Of a stretch of DNA of 64,000 bases, positions 28,150-39,277 are shown piece by piece (position 1 is the first letter of the stretch; each line of letters begins with the position of its first letter). The notes beneath the pieces are model-generated. The model had not been told where the DNA came from and made no database searches. It worked only from the letters and a program-made list of their open reading frames with translations. Source of the stretch: Marinobacter mobilis (GTDB lineage Bacteria > Pseudomonadota > Gammaproteobacteria > Pseudomonadales > Oleiphilaceae); assembly GCF_900106945.1 (NCBI RefSeq), contig NZ_FNNE01000007.1, positions 1 to 64,000 of the forward strand. Reading direction: 5' to 3'. The position numbers were made by a program, and so were the translations under genes.

Positions 28150-29034
28150 TCAACTCGCTGCTATCTCGCTCGCCCAGCCCAGTTTGTCGCGGCAGGTGGC
28201 ATAGAAATTGTGATCTTCCGGATGAATCAGACGGATCTTGAATGGCTTCTTGGTGATCCGGATGATGTCACCCGGCGCACAGGCAATGTTCATCTGACCA
28301 TCAAAACTGATCTGCGGGTAAGCTTCGTTGGTTTCACCGATCACCAGCTTGATCTCGCTTTTGCCATCCACCACGATCGGGCGGCTGCTCAGGGTGTGGG
28401 GGAACATTGGCACCAGCACAATGGCATCCAGTTTCGGATGCATGATCGGCCCGCCTGCGGACAGGGAGTACGCCGTCGAACCCGTGGGAGTCGACACAAT
28501 CAGACCATCCGACCGCTGGCTATAGACAAAGTGGCCGTCGATAAACAGATCAAAACCAATCATCCGGGTCGATTTGCCCGGGTGCAAAACCACATCGTTC
28601 AACGCTGCGCCAAATCCCAGGGCCTGGCCATTGCGCTCCACACTGGCATCCAGCAAGAAGCGTTTTTCTTCAATGAACTCCCCCGCCAGCACTTTTGCCA
28701 GGCGCTCCTCAAGATCCACCGGCGAAATATCCGTCAGAAAGCCCAGCCTCCCCCGGTTCACACCCAGCAACGGAACGTTGGATTTGGCCAGTTCGCGAGC
28801 GGCACCAAGCAGGCTGCCATCACCACCAACCACAATCACCAGATCACAGATTTCTCCCAGCAGTTTCTTGCTGGCCACCTGCAATCCGTGGCCAGGCAAC
28901 ATACTGGCGGTGTCATCTTCAATGATGACGTGATAGTTCTCACGGATCAGGTATTGCTTTAGCTGGCGAAGCGTTTCCACCACCTTGACGCTACCCAGCC
29001 GCCCAATCACACCAATATTCCTGAATTGATCCAT
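28150..29034 (-). CDS. nadK: NAD kinase
   Basis: A 294-residue enzyme that phosphorylates NAD to NADP. The GGDGS motif (VIVVGGDGSLLGAARELA, about 68-85) and NRGRLGFLTDI, DGLIVSTPTGSTAYSLSAGGP and SFDGQ are the NadK signatures. Length equals that of E. coli (292). It is the first gene of a unit with the phosphatase and glpG, and starts 165 bp from the divergent DUF1853 gene. Confidence 0.97.
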   Translation of the reverse strand: MDQFRNIGVIGRLGSVKVVETLRQLKQYLIRENYHVIIEDDTASMLPGHGLQVASKKLLGEICDLVIVVGGDGSLLGAARELAKSNVPLLGVNRGRLGFLTDISPVDLEERLAKVLAGEFIEEKRFLLDASVERNGQALGFGAALNDVVLHPGKSTRMIGFDLFIDGHFVYSQRSDGLIVSTPTGSTAYSLSAGGPIMHPKLDAIVLVPMFPHTLSSRPIVVDGKSEIKLVIGETNEAYPQISFDGQMNIACAPGDIIRITKKPFKIRLIHPEDHNFYATCRDKLGWASEIAAS

Positions 29035-29199
29035 TTAGAGTCCTAGAGAGTTCTGTTCAGTCCTGTAAAGAGGTCCGTAACCGGCATTCAGTTATAGCCG
29101 CCACCCTGTTCAGCGACCGTTGTTAATGTCATCTTAACGAATATCGGCAAATTACTGAAAATACCTTACCCCGACTTCGACAGATTTTCCGGTCCAAAC

Positions 29200-30102
29200 A
29201 TGATGACACCCGATAACAATGCCTGGAATACGCCTGCGGTCCGGCACCTGGCATGGCTCTGCGGGGCCCCTTCGCTGATTTGCAACGAGCTGACCCGGTC
29301 ACTGCCTGACCACCTTCCAGAGAATACCTTCAGGCGACTGCGGGCGCTTGACCTGCAGCCCGAGCCCCTGCTGGATGCCCTGTCCCGGAGCCAGAGCTAC
29401 CGGCTGGGGCACTATTTTGAGGAGCTCTACCACTTCCTTCTCACCTGGCTACTGGAGTGGCCGGTCCTCGCCCGCAATGCCGCCATTCGCTCGGATCAGG
29501 GTAGCACGCTGGGCGAACTGGACTTCGTTGTCCAGAACCCGGTAACCAATCAGTTCGAACACCATGAGATCGCGGTCAAGTTCTACCTCGGCGTACCCGA
29601 GCATCAGGGCACACGCTGGTTTGGCCCGAACCCGAACGACCGGCTCGATCTGAAAACGGACCGAATGCTGTCACATCAACTGACCATGAGCCAACGCCCG
29701 GAAACCCGGCGGGTACTGGCTGCATGCGGCGTTAGCGAAACAATCCACCCGGTTCTGTTCATGCCCGGCTACCTGTTTCACCCCATCGCCCCAGCGCTAC
29801 CCGAGCCTCCGCTGGCAGACTGGATCAACCCCCGCCATGAACGCGGCGGCTGGCTATATCACTCGCAACTGGATCTGTTCGACACGCGACACTGGACGCC
29901 GCTTCAGAAGCCTCACTGGCTGGGAAATTTCCGGCAAGCGATGGCGACACCTGGCGAACTGACGGAACAATCCCTGAGCCAGGTTGCCCTGAGCGGGCGC
30001 CCGGCACTGTTTGCCAAAATGGGAAAGTGCCCCCAGGGAAACGGCCTGAGGGAAGTCGAGCGCTGGTTTGTCGTACCTGACCACTGGCCCGGGCGCGCTT
30101 AA
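29200..30102 (+). CDS. DUF1853 family protein
   Basis: A 300-residue cytoplasmic protein of the DUF1853 family, function unknown. Conserved parts seen are RLGHYFEELYHFLLTWLL, GELDFVVQN followed by HHEIAVKFYLG, and RWFGPNPNDRLDLKTDRML. The ELDF...EIAVKFYL layout resembles the PD-(D/E)xK nuclease core (Asp, Glu-x-Lys), which suggests but does not prove nuclease ancestry. It ends head-on into the next gene, sharing a 4-bp TTAA overlap of stop codons. Confidence 0.85.
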   Translation: MMTPDNNAWNTPAVRHLAWLCGAPSLICNELTRSLPDHLPENTFRRLRALDLQPEPLLDALSRSQSYRLGHYFEELYHFLLTWLLEWPVLARNAAIRSDQGSTLGELDFVVQNPVTNQFEHHEIAVKFYLGVPEHQGTRWFGPNPNDRLDLKTDRMLSHQLTMSQRPETRRVLAACGVSETIHPVLFMPGYLFHPIAPALPEPPLADWINPRHERGGWLYHSQLDLFDTRHWTPLQKPHWLGNFRQAMATPGELTEQSLSQVALSGRPALFAKMGKCPQGNGLREVERWFVVPDHWPGRA

Positions 30103-31367
30103 GCGCCCTGGTGCTCGTCGCAGCGGTCATCAATGCCCGGCCGGAAGTCCGCAGGCTGGCTGACCCGCATCACCGGATGCTCGCATGGTTTACCATCAGC
30201 ATTCTGATGGCGACACATCGGGTTTTCGTAATGATCCAGCCAATCGCGATAGGCCGGTTCATTCAGCCCACATTTATCAGCCGCGTACGCCGTGGGATTC
30301 TGGAAGTAGGTTTCGATGTCATCAAATGGCAGGGTCAGGTGGCCAATGCCGGCGTGATAGGCCACCAGGAACACCGACTGCTCCTGCAACTGCTTCATCA
30401 CGGTGTTCTCGGGAGGCTCACGGTGACGCAGTTCATGCAGCTCCTGCTCCAGCAGAACGATCTTCTCGTCCCGCATCTCCAGCTCGCGCTGCTTGCGCTC
30501 CAGCTGTTCATTCAGCAGCACCGCCTCAGCACCGCTCGTCGGGCTGGCCTCCCGGGCCTCTTCGACACTCTGGCTGACCTGCTCCTGCATGACCAGGTAC
30601 TGCTCATTGCGCTGCGCCAGACGCTGCTTGAGCTGCTCGTTGGCTAGCCGTATCCGCTCAAATTTCTGTTCGAGCTCCGCCAATTCCGTACGCATGGCCT
30701 GCATCTCGAGACGGTGCTCGCGGCGGCTATCGGCCAAAGCATCACGATGGACACTTTGCAGGGTCTTGATCCGAAGCCGATGCTCACGGAGCTGGCTGGC
30801 AATGCGGTTGCGCTCGGCCTTCAGTTCCTGCTCGGCTTGAGATTTGCCAGCGATTTCCGGTGCCACAGCTTGCCCAAGCACAGGGATATCATCATCACTG
30901 ATCTCGGGGACCGGCTCCCGCTTCTGGAACTTCAGGGAGTTCGATTCGATTGCCTTGCGGATGACCTGGAAGGTGTTGTTGCCCGGTGCCATGTCAGGAT
31001 CCCAGAGCTCATCCTTGATGCCGGCCACCGGGCACTGGCTCTTACAGACCAGACGAATGGGGCCATCCCCCAGATTCGGGCCTTTGCCGCCCGATACCGA
31101 GAGTTCTTCAATGGGGATGTTCCAGCTGCTGTCGGCACGTCCTTCGTCATCGAAATAGATGCAAAAAAACACCATACCAAGGATATGAAGCTCATCGCTC
31201 AGGCTGACATAGACCGCCTTGACGTCGGTCTCTTTCAGGTCCGAGAGGCCCACATAGCCATCCAGGAACGCCCCGAATTCCGAAGCTCGCATCTGACGGG
31301 CGATTTTTTTACCGTCCATGAAGAATACCGCCGCGTATCCCTCACTCGCCTGACCGGCAGACCCCAT
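30099..31367 (-). CDS. coiled-coil protein of unknown function
   Basis: A 422-residue soluble protein. I chose ATG 31367 because AGGAG precedes it; the upstream frame is Cys- and Arg-rich and looks non-coding. The N-terminal 150 residues form a globular domain (YAAVFFMDGKKIARQMRASEF, ELHILGMVFFCIYFDDEG). Residues about 185-320 are a long coiled coil rich in Glu, Arg and Leu, and the C-terminus has a Cys/His-containing segment (NPMCRHQNADGKPCEHPVM). It may be a structural or scaffold protein. I do not recognise a named family. Confidence 0.75.
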   Translation of the reverse strand: MGSAGQASEGYAAVFFMDGKKIARQMRASEFGAFLDGYVGLSDLKETDVKAVYVSLSDELHILGMVFFCIYFDDEGRADSSWNIPIEELSVSGGKGPNLGDGPIRLVCKSQCPVAGIKDELWDPDMAPGNNTFQVIRKAIESNSLKFQKREPVPEISDDDIPVLGQAVAPEIAGKSQAEQELKAERNRIASQLREHRLRIKTLQSVHRDALADSRREHRLEMQAMRTELAELEQKFERIRLANEQLKQRLAQRNEQYLVMQEQVSQSVEEAREASPTSGAEAVLLNEQLERKQRELEMRDEKIVLLEQELHELRHREPPENTVMKQLQEQSVFLVAYHAGIGHLTLPFDDIETYFQNPTAYAADKCGLNEPAYRDWLDHYENPMCRHQNADGKPCEHPVMRVSQPADFRPGIDDRCDEHQGA

Positions 31368-31596
31368 TCTTGACTCCTGCTGAATAAGCACCCCGGACTT
31401 CTGCCGGCGCGGTGCCACCTGATTTGATCGGACTGACGGGTATTGGTTGCAGCCCCTTGCAGCGATGCTCTTCCAAGCGGGCAAACCTTTGATGCAACAG
31501 CAACACCCCAGCAATTATTGTAGTGCCGTGGCTGCATTCTGGCAGACTTTACGGAGAAATGTTCCTGTCTTGAAGTAACTTTTTTTAACCGTTCAC

Positions 31597-31634
31597 AAAA
31601 AAGCCCGGAAGAGAACCATTCTCTTCCGGGCTTT
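31597..31634 (-). terminator. terminator of fadH
   Basis: A 16-bp perfect stem (AAAGCCCGGAAGAGAA with its complement at 31619-31634, loop CCA) is followed on the minus strand by TTTTTT. It lies 54 bp past the fadH stop. Confidence 0.93.
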
Positions 31635-31688
31635 CCTGTCAGCGCAGCCAGGGACGGCTCAGGCCGCCTCCCGGATCACCTTCGACAA

Positions 31689-33785
<2,097 letters not shown>

Positions 33786-33874
33786 TTATGTGGCGATAAA
33801 TTAGCCTGCCTGCTTGCTCAGCTCAATATCCTGAAATAACATTTAATTATCCCCACACAACACTTAATCGAATC

Positions 33875-34930
33875 ATGCTCCAGAACCCCCCCGACCAACC
33901 ACGTCGCAACACCCTCGGCGACATCAGCGTACTCCACGTCGAAGCCCTGCTGCGTGCAGTCCACAACGAAGGCTTCTCCCGCGAATCGCTGATGGCAACG
34001 TTTGGCCTGAACGACCAACTGCTCGGCTCCCCCGATGCGCGCATCAGCATTCCCCGCTATATGCGATTGGGACACGCTGCCATTGAACTGACCGGCAACC
34101 GGGCGCTGGGATTAGTCATTGGCGCCCTGAGCCGGCCGGTCGATTCCGGCCTCCCGGGCCTGGCCGCACAGAGCGCCGCAACCGCCGGTAACGCACTGGA
34201 GACCCTGGTTCGCTACTCCCTGCTGACCAGCCGCAATAGCCGCGGCCATCCCAGTATGGCCAGGGGGGCGACTCTGGCGACGTTCTACTCCATACGCCCC
34301 TACAACAGCTTTAACTTTTTTGTGGTCGACTCGGTACTATCGACCTGGGTACAGCTGCTACGGACGCTTACCGGGCGTCATCATGTCGTGGAGCAGGTCC
34401 GCATCGAGTACCCCTCACAGGGCCTGGAGGACACCTTCAGCCATTGGTTCGACTGCCCGGTCCACTTCTCTGGCGGAGAGAACAGCATTCAACTGGCTGA
34501 GGGTATTCGCGAACTCGCATCGCCAGACGCGCAGACCGCGTTGCACCGACAACTTATTGCCAACTGCGAACTGCGACTGAAACAGCTCCGCTCAGGCTGG
34601 ACGTTACGAGAGCAGGTCAAAGACAAACTGTCCCCACTATTGGAACAATCGGCACCAACGCTGGAAACCGTCGCTGCGGAATTCGGCCTGTCACCCTGGA
34701 CGTTGCAACGGAAACTGGCCGAGGAAGGCACAGGTTATCGCCAACTGATTGATGAAACGCGAAAGGAATTGGCCCGGGACTATATCCGCGAGACCATGGT
34801 GTCGCTCACGGAAATTTCCTGGCTTCTGGGATTTTCAACGCCTGCAGCCTTTCACAAAGCTTACAGGCGCTGGTTTGAGGTGAGCCCCGGAGAACACAGA
34901 AAAAAGCTTCGGGCTCATGATAACGGTTAA
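33875..34930 (+). CDS. AraC-family regulator divergent from fadH
   Basis: A 351-residue transcription factor. The N-terminal two thirds (about 20-215) are the Arabinose_bd (PF12625-like) sensor domain used by OruR/ArgR-like proteins that sense amino acids or fatty-acid-like ligands. The C-terminal 95 residues hold two helix-turn-helix motifs (LETVAAEFGLSPWTLQRKLAEEG and LTEISWLLGFSTPAAFHKAYRRWF) with the family ending SPGEHRKKL. Its divergent arrangement with fadH makes fadH the likely target. Confidence 0.9.
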   Translation: MLQNPPDQPRRNTLGDISVLHVEALLRAVHNEGFSRESLMATFGLNDQLLGSPDARISIPRYMRLGHAAIELTGNRALGLVIGALSRPVDSGLPGLAAQSAATAGNALETLVRYSLLTSRNSRGHPSMARGATLATFYSIRPYNSFNFFVVDSVLSTWVQLLRTLTGRHHVVEQVRIEYPSQGLEDTFSHWFDCPVHFSGGENSIQLAEGIRELASPDAQTALHRQLIANCELRLKQLRSGWTLREQVKDKLSPLLEQSAPTLETVAAEFGLSPWTLQRKLAEEGTGYRQLIDETRKELARDYIRETMVSLTEISWLLGFSTPAAFHKAYRRWFEVSPGEHRKKLRAHDNG

Positions 34931-34951
34931 TTCCGGCAGGAAAGGCGGCGC

Positions 34952-35164
34952 TTACAACTCCGTGGCGTCGTCCAGAACCTCATCGTCATCATAGTCTTCA
35001 TTGTCCTGCGCGAGCAGTTCTTCTTCATATTCCATCATATCCAGCATCCTCTCGGATTGAGTCCTTTGAAGGGATAACGCCAGAATATGAAACAACAATG
35101 ACAAAACGATGACAAGCGCCAGAACGGCGAAATTTTGACTAACCAGGAGAAAAAAATCGGGCAA
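34952..35164 (-). CDS. small membrane protein with acidic tail
   Basis: A possible 70-residue protein starting at TTG 35164. Residues about 10-31 are one membrane segment (FAVLALVIVLSLLFHILAL). The tail is strongly acidic (YEEELLAQDNEDYDDDEVLDDATEL). It begins about 22 bp after the end of tRNA-Asp on the same strand, and could be co-transcribed with it. There is no clear ribosome site, and I do not recognise a family. The acidic low-complexity end could equally be a chance open frame. Confidence 0.4.
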   Translation of the reverse strand: MPDFFLLVSQNFAVLALVIVLSLLFHILALSLQRTQSERMLDMMEYEEELLAQDNEDYDDDEVLDDATEL

Positions 35165-35185
35165 AGCCGAAAAGAGAGGAAAAAA

Positions 35186-35262
35186 TGGCGGAGCGGACGG
35201 GACTCGAACCCGCGACCCCCGGCGTGACAGGCCGGTATTCTAACCAACTGAACTACCGCTCC
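35186..35262 (-). tRNA. tRNA-Asp(GTC)
   Basis: A 77-nt tRNA with acceptor GGAGCGG/CCGCTCC, D arm TAGTTCAGTTGGTTAG, anticodon loop CTGTCAC (GTC) closed by a GC-rich stem, T arm with GTTCGAGTC, discriminator G and encoded CCA. It matches the gammaproteobacterial tRNA-Asp closely. Confidence 0.98.
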
Positions 35263-35324
35263 GCGTTGGGCTGCCACCTGAGGCGTCATCCGTGGATGAC
35301 TGTGTGCGGTGACAACGAGGGCGC

Positions 35325-35352
35325 ATTATATAGAGCTTTGCCCCCGTGTCAA
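35325..35352 (-). promoter_or_regulatory. consensus sigma-70 promoter of tRNA-Asp
   Basis: On the minus strand a perfect -35 TTGACA (35347-35352), a 16-bp spacer and a perfect -10 TATAAT (35325-35330) precede the tRNA by about 60 bp. The GCGCCCTC discriminator after the -10 box is GC-rich, as in stringently controlled stable RNA promoters. Confidence 0.9.
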
Positions 35353-35386
35353 CGCTTTTTCACGAAGTATTTTGGATTTTCTTCAA

Positions 35387-36418
35387 TCACATGGCGTCAA
35401 TGCTGGCATCTCGGCCCTGAGCGTTCTTGCGGTACTCGATTGGGGTCATTCCAGACCAACGCTTGAATGCCCGGTAAAAGGTGCTCGGCTCAGAGAAACC
35501 GGTCAGATACACGATTTCGTCAATGGACTCGTCAGTGGTCGCCAACAGCTGGCGTGCCAGCCGGTAGCGGAAGTCCGCCAGCACCTGGTTAAAGCTCGTT
35601 TCAGCCTCGGTCAGTCGTGTCCGCAGGGTACGGGGCTTTATATCCAGCCGTTCCGCCACCGCATCAAGGGTGACCTCACCGCTTTCCAGCAACTCCGCCA
35701 CAATTCGCTCAACCTGGCCCATAATGTCTTTCTTCTCCAGCCGCGCCACCTGCTCACTGGCAAAGCGTTCATGCAGGGCCAGCAGTTCGGGCTCAGCGTG
35801 GGTGGAGGGATAGGTCAGGACATCAACAGGGAAATAGAGACGATTTTCTTCGGCACCGAAGCGAACCTCGCATTGCAGCGCTTCTTCAACCAGCTCGTGG
35901 CCGCGCTCACGCTCATGCTCAAACTCAATCCGCGAGGGACGGAAGCTGCCATCTGTGATGGACTTGAAGAACGCCAGCAAGCCCTGAACAAAACATTCGT
36001 TGAAGTGCCTCAGGCGACGCACTTCGTCTGAGGCGGTGTCCAGCACCATACAGGCTTCGTCACCTTCGATGAGGAATTCTGTGTTGGCGGCATCACTGAG
36101 CAAGCGCTGGTAATTCTGCGCCCGCCTGAGCCCCTCGCCGAAGGTGGGACTACTGAGAAAAAGGTATTCCAGTACCTGCCCCCGGTAGACCGGAAGTAAC
36201 TGACCCAGATGCAACCCGATATCCGGATCGCCGGATACATCTTCCAGAACCTGCCAGAAATACAACTGGGCATTGTGCGGTGTACGAAGTTGCTCGGAGT
36301 ATACATACGTTTCGTCAACTCCGAGTCGGGTGAAGACTGCATCCGTATCCACTCCCTTCTTCTTCATCGCCTCATAGATAAGACGCAACATCACACCAGC
36401 ATCACGAAGTTCCTGCAT
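35387..36418 (-). CDS. AraC-family regulator divergent from maoC-like gene
   Basis: A 343-residue transcription factor with the same two-part plan as the one at 33875. An N-terminal Arabinose_bd-type domain (about 20-215) contains GLHLGQLLPVYRGQVLEYLFLSS, and the C-terminal DNA-binding domain has LDAVAERLDIKPRTLRTRLTEAE and IDEIVYLTGFSEPSTFYRAFKRW, ending TPIEYRKN. It is only a distant paralogue of the first regulator. The divergent MaoC-like hydratase gene 200 bp away is its likely target. Confidence 0.9.
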   Translation of the reverse strand: MQELRDAGVMLRLIYEAMKKKGVDTDAVFTRLGVDETYVYSEQLRTPHNAQLYFWQVLEDVSGDPDIGLHLGQLLPVYRGQVLEYLFLSSPTFGEGLRRAQNYQRLLSDAANTEFLIEGDEACMVLDTASDEVRRLRHFNECFVQGLLAFFKSITDGSFRPSRIEFEHERERGHELVEEALQCEVRFGAEENRLYFPVDVLTYPSTHAEPELLALHERFASEQVARLEKKDIMGQVERIVAELLESGEVTLDAVAERLDIKPRTLRTRLTEAETSFNQVLADFRYRLARQLLATTDESIDEIVYLTGFSEPSTFYRAFKRWSGMTPIEYRKNAQGRDASIDAM

Positions 36419-36615
36419 ATTATCCCGCTTATAGTTGTATATTTTTTCTGTTGGCCATCCCGACCTTGGGGGGTGTAGCGCGAGTCATTGTCGTGCCTCC
36501 CTGACTTTGCCAGACTCAGCCTCACCTGAACAATATTAGCGCAATTTGGGCCAACGAAGCACAGTTGTACCAGATTTTTGACAGTTCTCAAGTAATTGCA
36601 GGAGACATGCATTCC

Positions 36616-37500
36616 ATGACCGCAAACTATACGTACAACAAACAGGCCCCAGGACTCTGGCCCCTCTATAGCCGTGCGGTGCTCCCGAAGAACAAAGACC
36701 AGGGCTCTGTTACATTGCCAGCCCTCAGCGCCAACCTGATCGGCGTCAGTACCACCGGCCCCAAGCTTACACGCTACGAACAGGTTTGTGGTTTCATTCC
36801 GCAAAACTCGGTGCCGATGACCTGGCCTCACATCCTGGCGTTCCCGCTTCAACTGAAATTGTTGACGGATCCCAAGTTTCCAATTCCGCTGCTGGGACTG
36901 GTTCATCTGCGCAACAGCATAACCCAGCACCGCCCCATTGGCCGAGGTGAGCGACTGGATATCGAAGTAAGGCTGGACGGTGAGCAACAAACCGATCGCG
37001 GCCTGGAGTTCGATCTGGTTACCGAGTGCTTTGCCGCCGGCAAGAAAGTCTGGGAAGAAACCAGCACCAACCTGTTCCGCCAGAGTAACGGCGGCACCAG
37101 TGCTAGCAAGAAGCCTTCAGGCGCCAAGCCCGAACTGCCACGCTACCCGAATACGCTGGACATCAAGGCTCCGGAAAACCTCGGCCGTCGGTATGGCAAG
37201 GTTTCAGGGGATCTCAACCTGATTCACCTCCACGCACTCACCGCAAAGGCCTTTGGCTTTCCCCGTGCGATTGCCCACGGCATGTGGAGTAAGGCTCATG
37301 TCATCGCCCTGCTGGAACAGCAGAATGGCTGGCAGAAAGGTCCGGTAACGGTTAGCTGCAACTTCAAGAAGCCCCTTTTCCTCCCGGGCAGTGCGCAGCT
37401 GAACTGGCAGGAACGGGACAACGCCTGGGATTACCAGTTGCTGAACAGCAAGGGCGATGCCCCACACCTGTCTGGCGAGATCACCTGGCACAAGGACTAA
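36616..37500 (+). CDS. MaoC-like acyl-CoA hydratase
   Basis: A 294-residue double hot-dog protein. Residues about 30-150 are the degenerate N-terminal hot-dog fold, and about 175-285 the MaoC domain with the hydratase 2 motif: YGKVSGDLNLIHLHALTAKAFGFPRAIAHGMW, which contains the catalytic Asp and His. Such enzymes hydrate enoyl-CoA in fatty-acid breakdown or supply hydroxyacyl-CoA. The start is uncertain: ATG 36616 has AGGAG eleven bases upstream, ATG 36607 has it two bases upstream. A divergent AraC gene and a terminator flank it. Confidence 0.85.
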   Translation: MTANYTYNKQAPGLWPLYSRAVLPKNKDQGSVTLPALSANLIGVSTTGPKLTRYEQVCGFIPQNSVPMTWPHILAFPLQLKLLTDPKFPIPLLGLVHLRNSITQHRPIGRGERLDIEVRLDGEQQTDRGLEFDLVTECFAAGKKVWEETSTNLFRQSNGGTSASKKPSGAKPELPRYPNTLDIKAPENLGRRYGKVSGDLNLIHLHALTAKAFGFPRAIAHGMWSKAHVIALLEQQNGWQKGPVTVSCNFKKPLFLPGSAQLNWQERDNAWDYQLLNSKGDAPHLSGEITWHKD

Positions 37501-37522
37501 ACGCGACCCGGCGGCCGACGAC

Positions 37523-37557
37523 CAAAAGCCTGTGCAACCCACTTGCACGGGCTTTTG
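37523..37557 (+). terminator. terminator of maoC-like gene
   Basis: CAAAAGCC-t-GTGCAA, a 5-nt loop, then TTGCAC-g-GGCTTTTG forms a 15-bp stem with one U-G pair. The arms carry T and A runs on both sides, so it can work for both strands. It separates this gene from the sensor kinase end at 37645. A run of nine G (37600-37608) lies in the same gap. Confidence 0.8.
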
Positions 37558-37644
37558 AATCGATATCAAGACGGTATGACAGGGTTTCGAGGAGTGCGAG
37601 GGGGGGGGTCGAGTAGAGAGCGCCAAGGAAAAGCGCTCTGAGGC

Positions 37645-39231
37645 CTACTGGATGACTACTGAAGGGCCCGCCAGAGCATCAGCCGCGCTCGCAACGGGCA
37701 GCGTGAAGTAGAAACGGGCACCTCCCTGCTCCGGCCGCTCAAAGCCTATCTCACCACCCTGGGATTTGATCAGCGACTGACACATGGGCAAACCAATGCC
37801 CATGCCTTCCGGCTTGGTTGTATAAAACGGCAGAAACAGTTTTTCCTCAGCTCCCTCGGGCAATCCTGTCCCGCGATCGGTCACTTCGACCCGCACAAAG
37901 TCTGCACCGCAAAGGCTTGCCGTGACCTCAACCGGTGCCGACGATTCCCCCGAACGGGTTGCTTCCAGAGCGTTTCGGATCAGGTTTAACGCTACCTGCT
38001 GAACCTGCACCGGGTCTACCAGAACACGTTCAACGCCGTCCGCCACCGACACCATCACCTCGCCCCCGTTTTGCCGCACATCCACTTCGGCAAACTGCCG
38101 GGTCTCTTCCAGCAGGGCGGCCACCGACACCACTTCCTTGCCGGTAACGGGCTTCTTGACGAACTGACGGATGCGGCGAATGACTTCACTGGCCCTGTGG
38201 GACTGAGCCTCGGTTTTCTCCAGGGTTTCCCGCAACAGTGACAGATTCAGCTCATCACAATCGATCAGCCGCATGGCCACCCGGGAATAGTTGGTGATTG
38301 CGGTCAGCGGCTGGTTCACTTCATGCGCAAAGCCTGCGGCCATCTCCCCTACGGTGGAGAGACGAGAGGCATGGGCCAGCTGTTCACGCTGCTTTTCCAC
38401 CAGTTCACGAGCGGCTTCGAGTTCAGACTCCCGCGCGAGCTCATCGGTAATGTCCCGAAAGACCACCACCGCCCCCATCAGGGTGTCACCCTCAAGCTTC
38501 GGGGATGAACGATATTCCGCCGCGAACTCCGTGCCATCGGGTCGCATCATAACAACACCACGACGGAATTCCGGCTTCCCCAGGCGACAGGTTGCCTGTA
38601 CCGGGAGATCCAGCTCGGCATCGGGTTGATGGCCGCATTCACGGCAATGGGTATCGAAGAAGTTTGAGCCGATCAGCTGATTCGCAGGACTCCGGACGAT
38701 GGCTTCGGCAGCGGGATTGACAAAGATGATTGTGCCACTGGCATCGAGCCCGTAGATACCTTCACTGATGGCATTGAGAATTCGGCTCTGGTCGCTCTCC
38801 AGCTGCCGGTTACGCTGCTGCAGCTGGCGCTCAAGCCGTATGACACTGGCGTGGGTACGAACCCGGGCAATCACTTCCTCAGCCTGGAAGGGCTTTGAAA
38901 TGTAATCAGCCCCGCCCAGGTTAAAGCCCCGGACTTTGGCTTCGACATCGTCCAGCGCGGACAGAAATACCACCGCACTGTCTGCCGTTACCGGATCCGC
39001 CTTTAGCTGCTGGCAGACCTGATAGCCATCCAGTTCCGGCATCATGATATCCAGCAGGATGACTTCTGGCCGGTCGCGCCGGGCCAGGGTCAGCGCTTTG
39101 TTGCCGTCGTTGGCGATCAGCAGACGATACCCTTTGTCTTTAAGGGTCTCATAGAGAACCTTCAGATTCTGGGGATTATCATCGACCAGCAACACCGTTG
39201 CGTCGGCACTTGCACAGACCTGTTCACTCAT
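37645..39231 (-). CDS. receiver-PAS-histidine kinase
   Basis: A 528-residue soluble sensor kinase with an unusual order: receiver domain first (about 10-130, phosphoacceptor Asp61 in LLDIMMPELDG), then a PAS domain (about 146-265) with a Cys-rich insert (FFDTHCRECGHQPD), the dimerisation helix with His303 (FAHEVNQPLTAI), and the ATPase domain ending near 515 (NLIRNALEA, GTGLPEGAEE, GIGLPMCQS). No membrane segment. The kinase core resembles the FixL/DctB type. I chose ATG 39231; ATG 39255 is in frame. The neighbouring LuxR-type regulator 46 bp upstream is the cognate partner. Confidence 0.9.
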   Translation of the reverse strand: MSEQVCASADATVLLVDDNPQNLKVLYETLKDKGYRLLIANDGNKALTLARRDRPEVILLDIMMPELDGYQVCQQLKADPVTADSAVVFLSALDDVEAKVRGFNLGGADYISKPFQAEEVIARVRTHASVIRLERQLQQRNRQLESDQSRILNAISEGIYGLDASGTIIFVNPAAEAIVRSPANQLIGSNFFDTHCRECGHQPDAELDLPVQATCRLGKPEFRRGVVMMRPDGTEFAAEYRSSPKLEGDTLMGAVVVFRDITDELARESELEAARELVEKQREQLAHASRLSTVGEMAAGFAHEVNQPLTAITNYSRVAMRLIDCDELNLSLLRETLEKTEAQSHRASEVIRRIRQFVKKPVTGKEVVSVAALLEETRQFAEVDVRQNGGEVMVSVADGVERVLVDPVQVQQVALNLIRNALEATRSGESSAPVEVTASLCGADFVRVEVTDRGTGLPEGAEEKLFLPFYTTKPEGMGIGLPMCQSLIKSQGGEIGFERPEQGGARFYFTLPVASAADALAGPSVVIQ

Positions 39232-39277
39232 GGATACACAGCCAGTTGAATACATAATCGCATGATGCCCGCCCAGA

